DNA of 48,580 nucleotides. Origin: Verrucomicrobiota bacterium. GTDB lineage: Bacteria; Verrucomicrobiota; Lentisphaeria; JABSQK01; JAJFLO01. This document shows, in pieces, positions 17,488 through 26,153 of the stretch; positions within the stretch are counted from its first letter, which is position 1, and each line of letters begins with the position of its first letter. The DNA is taken from positions 1 through 48,580 of the forward strand of contig JAJFLQ010000117.1 of NCBI GenBank assembly GCA_021772615.1. The letters run 5' to 3'. Both the position numbers and the translations under genes were made by a program. The notes under the pieces are model-generated. The model did no database searches and was not told the DNA's origin. It was given only the letters and a program-made list of their open reading frames with translations.

Positions 17488-18598
17488 GTAACAGATCCAG
17501 CGGCCACATTTCCCAAGCAATTTGACGTGCAACAAAGGGCCGAAGATTGTCGGCAATCCATTTTTGGCAAAGCCGGGCGTGAACGTCCGGATCGTTTGGG
17601 TCCGGCTCCGTCTTTTCCAGAACCCGGTAGATGGTGAACACGTCGTCATCTTCGTCGGCCTGCGGCACGACCGGCTCACCAACCGTAGCGGATAAGAATC
17701 TTGGTTTAAGATTCTCCGGAATGTCATCCATGAACACAGTCTCCACGGCGTAGTCGCCACTGGACTTTGCTGCAACCGCCGAAAGGGAGTCGCCGTCCAT
17801 GGTTACGCAAAACAAGGCCTCTTTGGCGAGTTCATGGGATTCGAAAGCAATCTTCTCGAATCTGACGCGAATGAATGGTATCCGATAGGTCTTCAACAAC
17901 AATTCACATTTCAATTTCGGAATATTGGCGTCGCAATAATTGAGGTATGCAGCATCCAGCTCCAGAAATTGGCGCAAACGTTCGCCGATGAAGAGATACT
18001 CGGTCTCACGATATACCGGCCAATTTCTGCAAAGCGCATGACGTTCATGAAATCGATTCTCGGCTTCGACCAGCTTTGGCGGTGCGATAACCGCCGCACC
18101 AGCGCTCTCGTGCACCGCAAGCCGCCATATAAACGACGATACGAAGGCCGGCAGCTCCTGGGAGAAAACGATCTCGCTCCATAATTCGGCACAGATCCAG
18201 TCAATGTCGATCTCAGCATTTACGATCCACTCGGCATTGAATGTCTGAACATGTTGACGACACACCTGACGAAAAAGGTAGGCATTGAGATCGTCCAGCG
18301 AAAGACCGCGCGTTTGCAGCCATGTCTCGGTTTCCTCCGCAGTGATAAGATTCAAATCATAGCGAAGTCGATTGGCGGCGTGCTGCAAGTCGTCCTGGTC
18401 GAAGTCGATCTCACCGCTCTCCGCCAGATCAAAGGCCTCTGCGCCGCGGAACAATGTGTTCAAAGCAGGGTCCAGGCACCCGGAAAACTCCGCCCAACCC
18501 AACACATCACCCCAGGTATACAGCGTTTTGCCGAAGCGAAACAGGTACCTACTACAAGGCGATGCTGTCGGCATAACATCGGTATGGTCAGCTTCCAT
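17480..18598 (-). CDS. SurA/PpiC-like putative peptide maturation protein
   Basis: This 372-residue protein (start ATG 18598, MEADHTDVMPTASP) has no signal peptide or transmembrane segment. Its N-terminal half (FGKTLYTWGDVLGWAEFSG, then ITAEETETWLQTRGLSLDDL and NAYLFRQVCR) resembles the SurA-type chaperone segment of peptidylprolyl-isomerase-related maturation proteins encoded beside C39/CNB exporters. The central and C-terminal parts (FEKIAFESHELAKEALFCV, VFTIYRVLEKTEPDPND, WEMWPLDLL) suggest a degenerate parvulin-like region. The last 8 bases overlap the exporter start, so they form one translational unit. I infer it helps present or fold the exported peptide. Resemblance to the PpiC-related maturation family (TIGR04500 group) is from memory. 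Confidence 0.6.
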   Translation of the reverse strand: MEADHTDVMPTASPCSRYLFRFGKTLYTWGDVLGWAEFSGCLDPALNTLFRGAEAFDLAESGEIDFDQDDLQHAANRLRYDLNLITAEETETWLQTRGLSLDDLNAYLFRQVCRQHVQTFNAEWIVNAEIDIDWICAELWSEIVFSQELPAFVSSFIWRLAVHESAGAAVIAPPKLVEAENRFHERHALCRNWPVYRETEYLFIGERLRQFLELDAAYLNYCDANIPKLKCELLLKTYRIPFIRVRFEKIAFESHELAKEALFCVTMDGDSLSAVAAKSSGDYAVETVFMDDIPENLKPRFLSATVGEPVVPQADEDDDVFTIYRVLEKTEPDPNDPDVHARLCQKWIADNLRPFVARQIAWEMWPLDLLHG

Positions 18599-18737
18599 TT
18601 TCGTCGCCCCTGAGACTGTTAAATGCTTCGCATGCCGCCCCGGCCGGACACAATTGGCAGCGCCAGTATGTGCCGGACAGACTATGCCCGATAATTTACC
18701 AGCCAAATGCGTTCAATCAAGGGATTGAATTACGACC

Positions 18738-19640
18738 TTAATACGGAATCGCCGGCACCGTCTCGCCCCGTGGCCGTGTTTTCCATCGTTTGTGTATCCA
18801 CAACCATTGCTCGGGGTGTTCAAGGATCATGCTTTCGAGAATCTTCGTAAACCGGGACGTATTGTGAATGATGTTGTCCATTGACCGCCGATGGGGGCTC
18901 TCGAGACTGACCGGCTCCCGCACTACCAGATGGTGACGGCGGCTGTCGCAGGGATCGCGAAAGGTGCAGACCGGGAGAATCGTCGCTTCGGATTTCGCCG
19001 CGAGTACAGCAAGAGCAGGCATGGTGCAAGCCGGCATTCCGAAGAAGTCAACGAAAACGCCTTCCTTGCTGGTCATATTCTGATCGAGCATGACGATGAT
19101 GGCTTCATTGCGTTTAAGCGTTGAGAGGATCTCTTTCATGGAATTACGACGGGTGATAGTGTGAATGCCATTGTCGTCCCGCATCAACTGTATCATCACA
19201 TTGCCGGGACCCGATTTCATCTCCTTGCCGATCGCGTTGAGCTTGTACCCTGCCGCAGCGCAAATTGCACCACCGAGTTCCCAACTGCCGATGTGGCCGG
19301 TGAGCAACAGGGCGCCTTTACCGGCGGCCGTAGCGCGCTCAATGTTGTCGAGGCCGTGAATCGTGCCGCGGTCGGCGATGCGTCGCTGTGATATTCCCGG
19401 AAGCTGCAGGATTTCTATCAACAAAAGCCCAAGGTGCCGATAGTGTTGCCGCAACAACGTCGCCGTGTCACGCGTACCATCTGCGTGGCCGAATACCCAC
19501 TGCATCTGCGTCAGAATGACCGTGCGTCTGAATCGAATCACATGCTGCAGGCACCAGCCAATCGCGCACCCCAGGCTTGCAAACAGCGGGTGAGGCAGCA
19601 CGCGCAACAGTCGGCCGAGCATCATAATAATACATCGCAT
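18738..19640 (-). CDS. LpxL/HtrB-family lysophospholipid (lipid A) acyltransferase
   Basis: 300 residues with an N-terminal hydrophobic anchor (RLLRVLPHPLFASLGCAIGW). The family's catalytic motif is at LLTGHIGSWELGG (H-x5-E type). Further conserved blocks are VMLDQNMTSKEGVFVDFFG and PVCTFRDP, and a C-terminal HPEQWLWIHKRWKTRP, the hallmark of LpxL/LpxM and related membrane acyltransferases. The family adds secondary acyl chains to lipid A or related lipids at the inner membrane. It precedes the PpiC-like gene by 139 nt on the same strand. This does not prove an operon; it may simply be a housekeeping neighbour. No dedicated promoter is clear upstream. Confidence 0.85.
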   Translation of the reverse strand: MRCIIMMLGRLLRVLPHPLFASLGCAIGWCLQHVIRFRRTVILTQMQWVFGHADGTRDTATLLRQHYRHLGLLLIEILQLPGISQRRIADRGTIHGLDNIERATAAGKGALLLTGHIGSWELGGAICAAAGYKLNAIGKEMKSGPGNVMIQLMRDDNGIHTITRRNSMKEILSTLKRNEAIIVMLDQNMTSKEGVFVDFFGMPACTMPALAVLAAKSEATILPVCTFRDPCDSRRHHLVVREPVSLESPHRRSMDNIIHNTSRFTKILESMILEHPEQWLWIHKRWKTRPRGETVPAIPY

Positions 19641-20044
19641 CTGGTATACCTGGCGTGAATGGTGCAGGCCGGCGACCGGGGAAAGTTCGTTCAGCTACAC
19701 GCCGCACGTGGCAGCGGAATTGTGTCGACGCAGAAGTAGCCGTCCGCAGGCTAAAGCCAAATGCCGTCAGTCGAAAAGGCCGGCAACATAGATCACCGCG
19801 ATGCGGGATCCATACTCTCCACTATACGACATCGGGCAAAAGCATGTACTCAAACCTTTGGGTTATTGAACCGGCGCCCCAGTCAATATCGTTGCGTTAA
19901 GGCTCTTTCGGAAAGACATACGAACGCGCGCCTCGTTAGATTCCACAGCTTCCGACCTGGCATTGCCAGCGTAATGAACACATGGAAGGCCGCGAACGAC
20001 GAGGGGCTTGATTCAACAACACTGGCGACCCGGTTCACCCGACC
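19641..20044. other. Intergenic, no gene seen
   Basis: 404 bases between the acyltransferase and the response regulator. I looked for a leader-type precursor peptide for the C39 exporter (a small frame ending in a Gly-Gly site) and found none with a convincing start and ribosome binding site. Nothing structured is evident. Confidence 0.4.
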
Positions 20045-20440
20045 TCAATCGGCGTCCCCGACTGGATCGGATGTGCCAGCGAGGGTACGCTTAATGATTT
20101 CGACCAGATCCTCAATCGGTCCACCTTTGGTGTACGACGCGTCTACCGTGAGCTTCACCGCCGTGTCATTCGCGATCGGTGCGTCGCTGAAGAACCCGTA
20201 GCCTGACATGGCAATGATCTTCACGGTCGCCGATTTCTTACGAATCATCTCAATGAATTCGACACCGCTGACTTCGGGCATAACAAGATCAGTAGCAACG
20301 AGATCAATCCTGTCGTCGAATAGCTTCAACGCTTCCTTGGCGTCGTGAGAGTCGATCACGTCGTAACCGCTCAGAACAAGGAAATTACGCACTGTGTCGC
20401 GGAAAAAATCATCATCGTCGACTAAGAGAATGCGCTTCAT
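20045..20440 (-). CDS. Single-domain response regulator (CheY-like)
   Basis: 131 residues forming one receiver domain: acidic pocket at VDDDDFF (residues 8-11), phospho-acceptor Asp51 in VATDLVMPEVSG, conserved Ser in IIAMSGYG. The usual KPF loop appears as YTKGGPIEDL, keeping the Lys but not the Pro. It has no output domain, so it acts through a partner or as a phosphate relay. The ATG at 20440 overlaps the stop of clpP as ATGA, so the two are translationally coupled. That is an uncommon pairing and suggests phosphorylation-controlled proteolysis or merely shared expression. No cognate kinase is adjacent. Confidence 0.88.
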   Translation of the reverse strand: MKRILLVDDDDFFRDTVRNFLVLSGYDVIDSHDAKEALKLFDDRIDLVATDLVMPEVSGVEFIEMIRKKSATVKIIAMSGYGFFSDAPIANDTAVKLTVDASYTKGGPIEDLVEIIKRTLAGTSDPVGDAD

Positions 20441-21009
20441 GCCATCAATTTGTCCGCGATGCCGTAATCGATCGATTCCTGAGCGCTCATGAAATAGTCG
20501 CGATCCGTGTCATCTTCAAGCTGGCGCAGTTGCTTTCCAGTCGCACCGGCAAACAATTCGTTCAGCTTTTGTCGAATTCTCAAGATTTCGTCTGCCTGTA
20601 TCTGTATATCCGACGCGGGGCCGAATATCTGGCCGGAGATCAACGGCTGATGGATCATCACCCTGGCATTCTCGTAGATACAGCGCTTACCCTTCGCGCC
20701 CAGCGCCAGGATGACGGCGCCCATACTCGCCGCCTGCCCCAGGCAAATCGTTGAGATGTCTGATGCCACGGCATTCATGACGTCGATTATGGCGAGACCG
20801 GAAGAAATCACACCGCCCGGGCTGTTGACGTACATTTTGATATCCTTATGTTCCAGCGAGTCCAGGTAAAGAATTCGCTTTATCACCATCTCCGCTTTCT
20901 TGTCGTCTACGCCGCCCCAAAGGAATATTTCGCGGTTCTCGAGGTTTCTCTCGGCGATTTTCTCTTCGACAACGTTCATTCTATGCTTTATCTCATCGTC
21001 ACATGCCAT
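20437..21009 (-). CDS. clpP: ATP-dependent Clp protease proteolytic subunit
   Basis: 190 residues with the complete ClpP triad: Ser95 (GQAASMGA), His120 (VMIHQP) and Asp167 (LEDDTDRDYF). MYVNSPGGVISSGLAIID carries the substrate-channel strand. The C-terminal AQESIDYGIADKLM is typical. The N-terminus (MACDDEIKHRMNVVEEKIAE) is unlike the main ClpP1 start and resembles ClpP2-type paralogues. No clpX, clpA or tig gene is adjacent; instead a receiver-domain protein is coupled downstream. It forms barrel-shaped cytoplasmic serine protease complexes that need a Clp ATPase. Confidence 0.93.
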   Translation of the reverse strand: MACDDEIKHRMNVVEEKIAERNLENREIFLWGGVDDKKAEMVIKRILYLDSLEHKDIKMYVNSPGGVISSGLAIIDVMNAVASDISTICLGQAASMGAVILALGAKGKRCIYENARVMIHQPLISGQIFGPASDIQIQADEILRIRQKLNELFAGATGKQLRQLEDDTDRDYFMSAQESIDYGIADKLMA

Positions 21010-21161
21010 CGCTATCCTCCTGTGTTTTCAAAGTCGACGTAACCTATCCCGCGCCTTCGGTTAATCAAGACCGTAGGCCCGGTAATATCACGCGGATTTC
21101 AGCAGGAGCTGCACTCCCACGAAACCCGGATTCTACAACATTGAACATACACCGATCGCTC

Positions 21162-24100
21162 TTACCGATCCTCGCGTTCGCCCGATATCATACGCAAACA
21201 TGTGGCGGCGTACACGGCGAGTTCCGGTGACACGGATTCTGCTGCGTACCGAAACGTGTCCCGTGCAGCCGCGAGACGGCCCGCCTGCCAATACACCTGG
21301 CCCCGCTCGGCAGCATGATACGCATCGGCACGACCGCGGGACGCCGGCATGAGCTCGGCCGCCCACTTGTAATGACGGCGACTGGCGTACCAACTGCCGA
21401 CAATTGCCGGATCGCCGGTCTGCGTTACAGTCGTCTTCATACGAACGAATGCTGCCGCCACGTCCGGCTCGGTCTTTCGATACTGTCGTGGTGTCGCAAA
21501 ATTCCAGAAACGGAGGGTCTTGTCTCGGCTTGCGGTAACCACCTGCTCACCGGTATCGTCCACGTGCATCGCCGTGATCGCCCGTTCGTGCCCCGGGAAT
21601 ACCGCAGCCTGACGACCTGCCGCGACATCCCAGATACGCAGCATCCCATCGCGCCCGGCGGAGTAAATAAAATTTTCGTTCGCGGCGTAGGCGAGTGTGA
21701 TGGTATCCACATCCTGTAACGGGCGAATCCTGCAAGATTCCTCTGCGTTGTCAACATCATATACAGCAATCGCGCCGCCTCGCAGCGCGATCGCGACGGC
21801 GTCACCTTCGGGCGACACTGCGGTGCATCTGATATCCGCTACGGCGATCGACACCGACGCGGCTCCCCGCGTGGAGAGCAATTCAACACGATCACCACGC
21901 GTTGTCACGGCCAATCTGGCGCCGTTGCGGGAAGACGATATTGCAGCCACATTCGATTCCAGCGAGGCGAGGTCCGTGCGCACCGGAACTTCGGACAACT
22001 GCCACTGCGATATGACACCGTCTCGGTTCGCTGTTATCAGAATATCCTTCGCCGGAATGTCGATCGCCGCAACAATCGGTCCGACATCGGCAATAGCAAC
22101 AGTCTGTTCAAGCGTAATGATATCGTTCTTACGGATCGTGCCGTCGAGACTACTGGAATACACAAAGCGATTGTTGCCCGCGAAGGCAAGACCGGTCACT
22201 GTGCGTTCATGACCGTGAAGCGCACCCAACGAACGTCCCGTAGCGATGTCCCACAACCTCACCGATTTATCCCAGCTTGCAGATGCCGCCATACGCCCGT
22301 CCGAAGACAACGCGGCGCACGACAGCGCCCCAGTGTGGCCCGTAAATACCATACTCTCGGATGGTTCCCGCAGCGAAATGAGATGGACATCGTGCCCCTG
22401 CCCGTTGGTGACGGCAAAGCCGCCGCGCGGCGACATGCCGGCAGCAACGATCGACTGTGCAGGCGCGTAGAAACGATGCGTGACGCGGTCGTTGTCCAAG
22501 TCCCAGACAGACAGTGTAAGATCCTTTTGTGCAACGTGCAAAAAGTTTCCCGATTCCCGAGTGATGACGTGGAGAACGGATGCATCCGACGCCTTGAGCA
22601 CGGAACGAACGCTCCCGGTCGCGCTATCCCAGATGTGAATCTCGCCGACTGCGTTGCCGGCAATGACGGTATCGCTTCGAGGACCATATGTCAGTGTCGT
22701 GACCGCACTGTCGCTGCCCGCATACGTTTGAACCAGCCGAGCGTCGGCGACATCCCACAATCGTATGGCGAAATCGCTGGACGCGGTGAGCAGCTGCTTG
22801 CTGTCGCGTGAAAACGCCAGCGCTGACACCGCCCCCGGATGCACGCCGAATTCATGGAACCCCAACGCGCCATGCAAGTCCCACAACATCACTCGACCGT
22901 CGGCACCGGCGGAAGCGGCGACCTCGCCCGAGGGCGCAATGTCGATGTCATGGACCCACCGATCATGTCCCTGAAGGCGCTGCTCCAGCATGCCGGTTTC
23001 GGTGTTCCAGCAATCAACCATACCGTCGTATCTTCCGGTCAGCACCCGCCGGTTATCATTGGTTATCGCCACACAAAGAATTGGTTCCTGGACATCGTCG
23101 CGAAATAGACCGGCCATCATGCGACCCGACTGCAAGTCCCACACGCAGGTGCGCCCGGCTTCGCCGCCCGTGACACCGAGTCGGTCATCCGCCGAGATCG
23201 CAACCGCCAGCACGACACCGTGGTGGCCGACAAACGTATTGAGCGGCGGCGGTGCATTCCGGTAGACATTCCACAAACCGACCTGGGGCAGGAATGTATC
23301 GTCGCCAAGCTTCGCCAGAATAGACCACGCGCTATGGTACGTGTCCCCGGCACCCGACCAGCGGCGTAATGCAGTCAACGCATTTCCTTCCGCGATCAGG
23401 CTTGACGCGAGGCCCCGCCGCGCCCGTAGAGCTTGCGCCTTCTCGGCGGCAGCGTGCCGTTCGGCAAGGCGCTGCTGATAACGCGCGATCTTTTCGCTTT
23501 TAACCAACTGCACGACAAATACACCCGACACAACGACCATGGCAATCATGCAAGAAGCCAAGACGACATGACGCTTGACCAGAAGATATAGCAGCTTCAA
23601 TGCACCTGCATCCTCCGCGGTGGTCGCGAATCCCCCCTGATACTTGCGTATCTCCTCCTGAAGCGCGCCAACGCTGCCGTAACGGGCGTCTCTGTCGACC
23701 GCAATTGCCTTCATGGCAACAGCCGACAACGACTCCGGAACACGGTGTCCGGGACAATGGACCGGGATCGGCGCCGGCACGCCGTCGGATCCGGTCGCAC
23801 CGCTTCGTGGCACTTCAGATGGTGCGAGGATCGCGTTGTTCTGCAACATCGCGTATAGTTGTTTGGGGTCTTTAACGGGAAACGGCCGCTTCAGACAAAG
23901 CATATAGTAGAGAATCAGCCCCAGCGAGAAAACGTCGCTTCGCGCATCAATCTCCCACACCCGGCCAGACGCCTGTTCCGGAGACATGTAACCAACTGTG
24001 CCCAATACATCGCCTGCGTAAGTCATATAGGAGCGGTCGACATACTCGCGCCTTGCCGCCTCTGCATCGCCGCAGGCATGTCGGCCTTCAATCGGTTGCG

Positions 24101-24914
24101 CTTCAGACAAGGGTTCGGCGACGCCATCCGTCGCGATGTCGTCGCAGTCGTCTTCATCCAGAACCGAGGCAAATCCCCGCTGGTTCTCTGCGTGGTCGTC
24201 GCCGACCAGATCGACCACGGTGGTTACCCAATCTGCGTCGCTGCGATACGGCGACGAGTCAAGCACCTTGGCGATGCCCCAGTCCAGTACCAGAACCTCA
24301 CCGTAGGCCCCGACCATGATATTTTCAGGCTTCAGGTCGCGGTGGATAACGCCTTTGGAATGGGCATAGGCGACCGCATCGCACACATGAAGAAAGATCT
24401 CCATCAGACGCCCGAGGGGATATGCATCGACCGTTGCCTGCTCTCCGTTTGCCAGGCCGAAGAGAATCCTCTTCAGGGTAATACCCTCCACCTTCTTCAT
24501 CGCGTAAAAAAGTCGGCCGCTTTCGTCCATGCTCAGATCATGGACAGGAACGATATTGGGATGCTCCAATTGCGCCGTGATCTGCGCTTCGGTAATAAAC
24601 CGGAAGGCAGCAACCTTGCCTGCAGCTCCGGTTTTCATAACCTTATAGGCGACCTGACGCCGACAGTTGTTGTCGACGGCAATGTAAACGTCGCCCATGC
24701 CGCCGGCGCCGCAGCGCGCAATCAGATGGTATTTCTCGTCGGGGATCCTGACAATGCCGGGTGGAATGTGATCCACACTGGCCAAACCCCGGCCACTGCC
24801 ATCCGTTGCCAGGGCCTCCGTCGCGGTGACGTCTGCGGCCGACAGCTCGCACTCCCCGGCCGGCCGTGTCAATTCGGGACTGTCGCTCGTGTGGTCTGGG
24901 CGTTCGGGCGTCAT
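21162..24914 (-). CDS. Transmembrane Ser/Thr protein kinase with WD40 repeat domain
   Basis: 1250 residues. The kinase domain (~61-430) has a glycine loop at 69-74 (GAGGMG), Lys91 (VAYKVMK), catalytic HRDLKPEN (Asp193) and DWG at 211-213 in place of DFG. GTVGYMSPEQASG marks the end of the activation segment. An acidic insertion of about 80 residues (218-300) sits between DWG and GTVGYM. A helix around 449-471 is the only membrane span, preceded by KRHV, which places the kinase in the cytoplasm. A charged coiled region follows at 472-500. From ~560 to ~1130 there are at least ten WD40-like repeats (VMLWDLHG, IRLWDVAD, VRLWDIATG, LRFWNFA) forming one or two propellers outside the membrane. Such Hanks-type kinases are typical of PVC bacteria. 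Substrates are unknown. Confidence 0.92.
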   Translation of the reverse strand: MTPERPDHTSDSPELTRPAGECELSAADVTATEALATDGSGRGLASVDHIPPGIVRIPDEKYHLIARCGAGGMGDVYIAVDNNCRRQVAYKVMKTGAAGKVAAFRFITEAQITAQLEHPNIVPVHDLSMDESGRLFYAMKKVEGITLKRILFGLANGEQATVDAYPLGRLMEIFLHVCDAVAYAHSKGVIHRDLKPENIMVGAYGEVLVLDWGIAKVLDSSPYRSDADWVTTVVDLVGDDHAENQRGFASVLDEDDCDDIATDGVAEPLSEAQPIEGRHACGDAEAARREYVDRSYMTYAGDVLGTVGYMSPEQASGRVWEIDARSDVFSLGLILYYMLCLKRPFPVKDPKQLYAMLQNNAILAPSEVPRSGATGSDGVPAPIPVHCPGHRVPESLSAVAMKAIAVDRDARYGSVGALQEEIRKYQGGFATTAEDAGALKLLYLLVKRHVVLASCMIAMVVVSGVFVVQLVKSEKIARYQQRLAERHAAAEKAQALRARRGLASSLIAEGNALTALRRWSGAGDTYHSAWSILAKLGDDTFLPQVGLWNVYRNAPPPLNTFVGHHGVVLAVAISADDRLGVTGGEAGRTCVWDLQSGRMMAGLFRDDVQEPILCVAITNDNRRVLTGRYDGMVDCWNTETGMLEQRLQGHDRWVHDIDIAPSGEVAASAGADGRVMLWDLHGALGFHEFGVHPGAVSALAFSRDSKQLLTASSDFAIRLWDVADARLVQTYAGSDSAVTTLTYGPRSDTVIAGNAVGEIHIWDSATGSVRSVLKASDASVLHVITRESGNFLHVAQKDLTLSVWDLDNDRVTHRFYAPAQSIVAAGMSPRGGFAVTNGQGHDVHLISLREPSESMVFTGHTGALSCAALSSDGRMAASASWDKSVRLWDIATGRSLGALHGHERTVTGLAFAGNNRFVYSSSLDGTIRKNDIITLEQTVAIADVGPIVAAIDIPAKDILITANRDGVISQWQLSEVPVRTDLASLESNVAAISSSRNGARLAVTTRGDRVELLSTRGAASVSIAVADIRCTAVSPEGDAVAIALRGGAIAVYDVDNAEESCRIRPLQDVDTITLAYAANENFIYSAGRDGMLRIWDVAAGRQAAVFPGHERAITAMHVDDTGEQVVTASRDKTLRFWNFATPRQYRKTEPDVAAAFVRMKTTVTQTGDPAIVGSWYASRRHYKWAAELMPASRGRADAYHAAERGQVYWQAGRLAAARDTFRYAAESVSPELAVYAATCLRMISGEREDR

Positions 24915-25230
24915 ACTTCGGAATATACCGGCAGAGTGATGCAGTTACACCAGCATAACGGGATTATGAGGCTCGAATACTGGACTCGGACGGATGCATG
25001 ACGTGCCGCGACGGTGATGCTTTGCTCGGTGATGTTTCCGGCGATTACATCTTTGGTACGCCTGAGTTGTTCGCAAGTTGCCTTGCGGAATCGCCCTTGA
25101 CGTTGTCATTATTAGCCAGAATCTTAACGATGACATGTCCATTCGCAACTACGCCCTGAGCCGCGATCGACCACATCCTCTGTTATTAGGCTGGCAATTT
25201 CCACGAGAACCGAATAAAGGACCTGCAAGG
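24915..25230. other. Divergent intergenic region, kinase / sulfotransferase
   Basis: 316 bases between two divergent genes, presumably holding both promoters. I could not pick a convincing -35/-10 pair. The frame open upstream of the sulfotransferase (from 25078) lacks family resemblance and is treated as leader. Confidence 0.35.
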
Positions 25231-25974
25231 ATGCACGAAGACCCCATGCACTTGATACATGTTCGCGTCCCAAAAACCGCTGGCACAACGTTGGTTGAAC
25301 AGGTATGGCCATTGATGTTTACTGCGTCCGAACGCTTTCATTTTGAGGGGCGATACAGCGATAAGATCGCGATGAAGAACAGTCTCGACCGAATCAGATC
25401 CTGCGAGTTACGTAATCTAAGGTTTATCTACGGCAACGGCGTCTATGATCTCCCCATAGACCTCCCCTATCCCGTGCGATACATGGCATTCTTCCGCGAC
25501 CCGTATGAACGGGCGCTCTCGCTGTACTATCATTATAAGTACCGGCGCCACCCCACGCCTTCGCGCGAGCAGGAGGGTATTCTAACCGAATCATGGGATT
25601 TACCGACATTTCTTGAATATCTGATGCAGGATAACCGCGGCTCGCAGATCGCCAGGTTCGTTTCGTACGCCGACGCAGCGCGACTTTCGCCGGCTGCGCA
25701 ACTTGAACGTGGGCTAAAGAACATCGAAAAATTAAATCATATTTTTCTGAAAGAGTATTTCGACGATGCCATCGACTATTTAAGTTTAACGTACCGCCGT
25801 GCACGTCCGGAATACGAGCGTCGAAATGTGGGACACACCGAACGGCAAACTGCGGCACTAACCCAACGCGACCGGCGCGCCGTCGAACGCTATTTTGGAC
25901 CGGAGATTGAACTTTACAGGAAGCTTGAAGAACGGCACGATCGTGACGTGTTGGCCGTATTACGCAAAGACTGA
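25231..25974 (+). CDS. Sulfotransferase family protein (Sulfotransfer_2-like)
   Basis: 247 residues starting at ATG 25231 with AAGG just upstream. HVRVPKTAGTTLVEQV is the 5'-phosphosulfate-binding loop of PAPS-dependent sulfotransferases. MAFFRDPYERALSLYYHY is the 3'-phosphate-binding block with its Arg and Ser. The remainder (LNHIFLKEYFDDAIDYL) fits the family. The enzyme would move sulfate from PAPS to a carbohydrate, lipid or protein hydroxyl in the cytoplasm. No signal peptide. It converges on the flagellin gene across a shared terminator, so flagellin or envelope glycan sulfation is possible but unproven. Confidence 0.8.
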   Translation: MHEDPMHLIHVRVPKTAGTTLVEQVWPLMFTASERFHFEGRYSDKIAMKNSLDRIRSCELRNLRFIYGNGVYDLPIDLPYPVRYMAFFRDPYERALSLYYHYKYRRHPTPSREQEGILTESWDLPTFLEYLMQDNRGSQIARFVSYADAARLSPAAQLERGLKNIEKLNHIFLKEYFDDAIDYLSLTYRRARPEYERRNVGHTERQTAALTQRDRRAVERYFGPEIELYRKLEERHDRDVLAVLRKD

Positions 25975-26084
25975 TGGCGACCGAAGCCACTACGCATGTC
26001 ACATGTTCAGCGCGTTGTGTCCCCAACCCGAGCTAAGAACATTATCGCCCGTTTCCGTACCTGAACCGAGGGATTCAAGACTGC

Positions 26085-26118
26085 AAAAAAAAAGAGGCAA
26101 TCCGAAGATTGCCTCTTT
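26085..26118. terminator. Strong bidirectional Rho-independent terminator
   Basis: AAAGAGGCAAT (26091-26101) and ATTGCCTCTTT (26108-26118) form an 11-bp perfect stem. Read on the minus strand the loop lies inside C(TTCG)G, the exceptionally stable tetraloop, and a run of nine T follows. It ends the flagellin transcript and can also stop the convergent sulfotransferase transcript. Confidence 0.9.
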
Positions 26119-26153
26119 CTGCGCACCAACTGTTCAGATTTTGGTGTGTGGGT

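Noticed and set aside
19641..20044. Precursor peptide gene for the C39 exporter
   Set aside because: No small frame with a start, ribosome site and Gly-Gly leader end could be found.
23859..25001. 380-codon plus-strand frame opposite the Ser/Thr kinase
   Set aside because: Antisense of the kinase domain, whose motifs are intact on the minus strand; the codon composition is that of a shadow frame.
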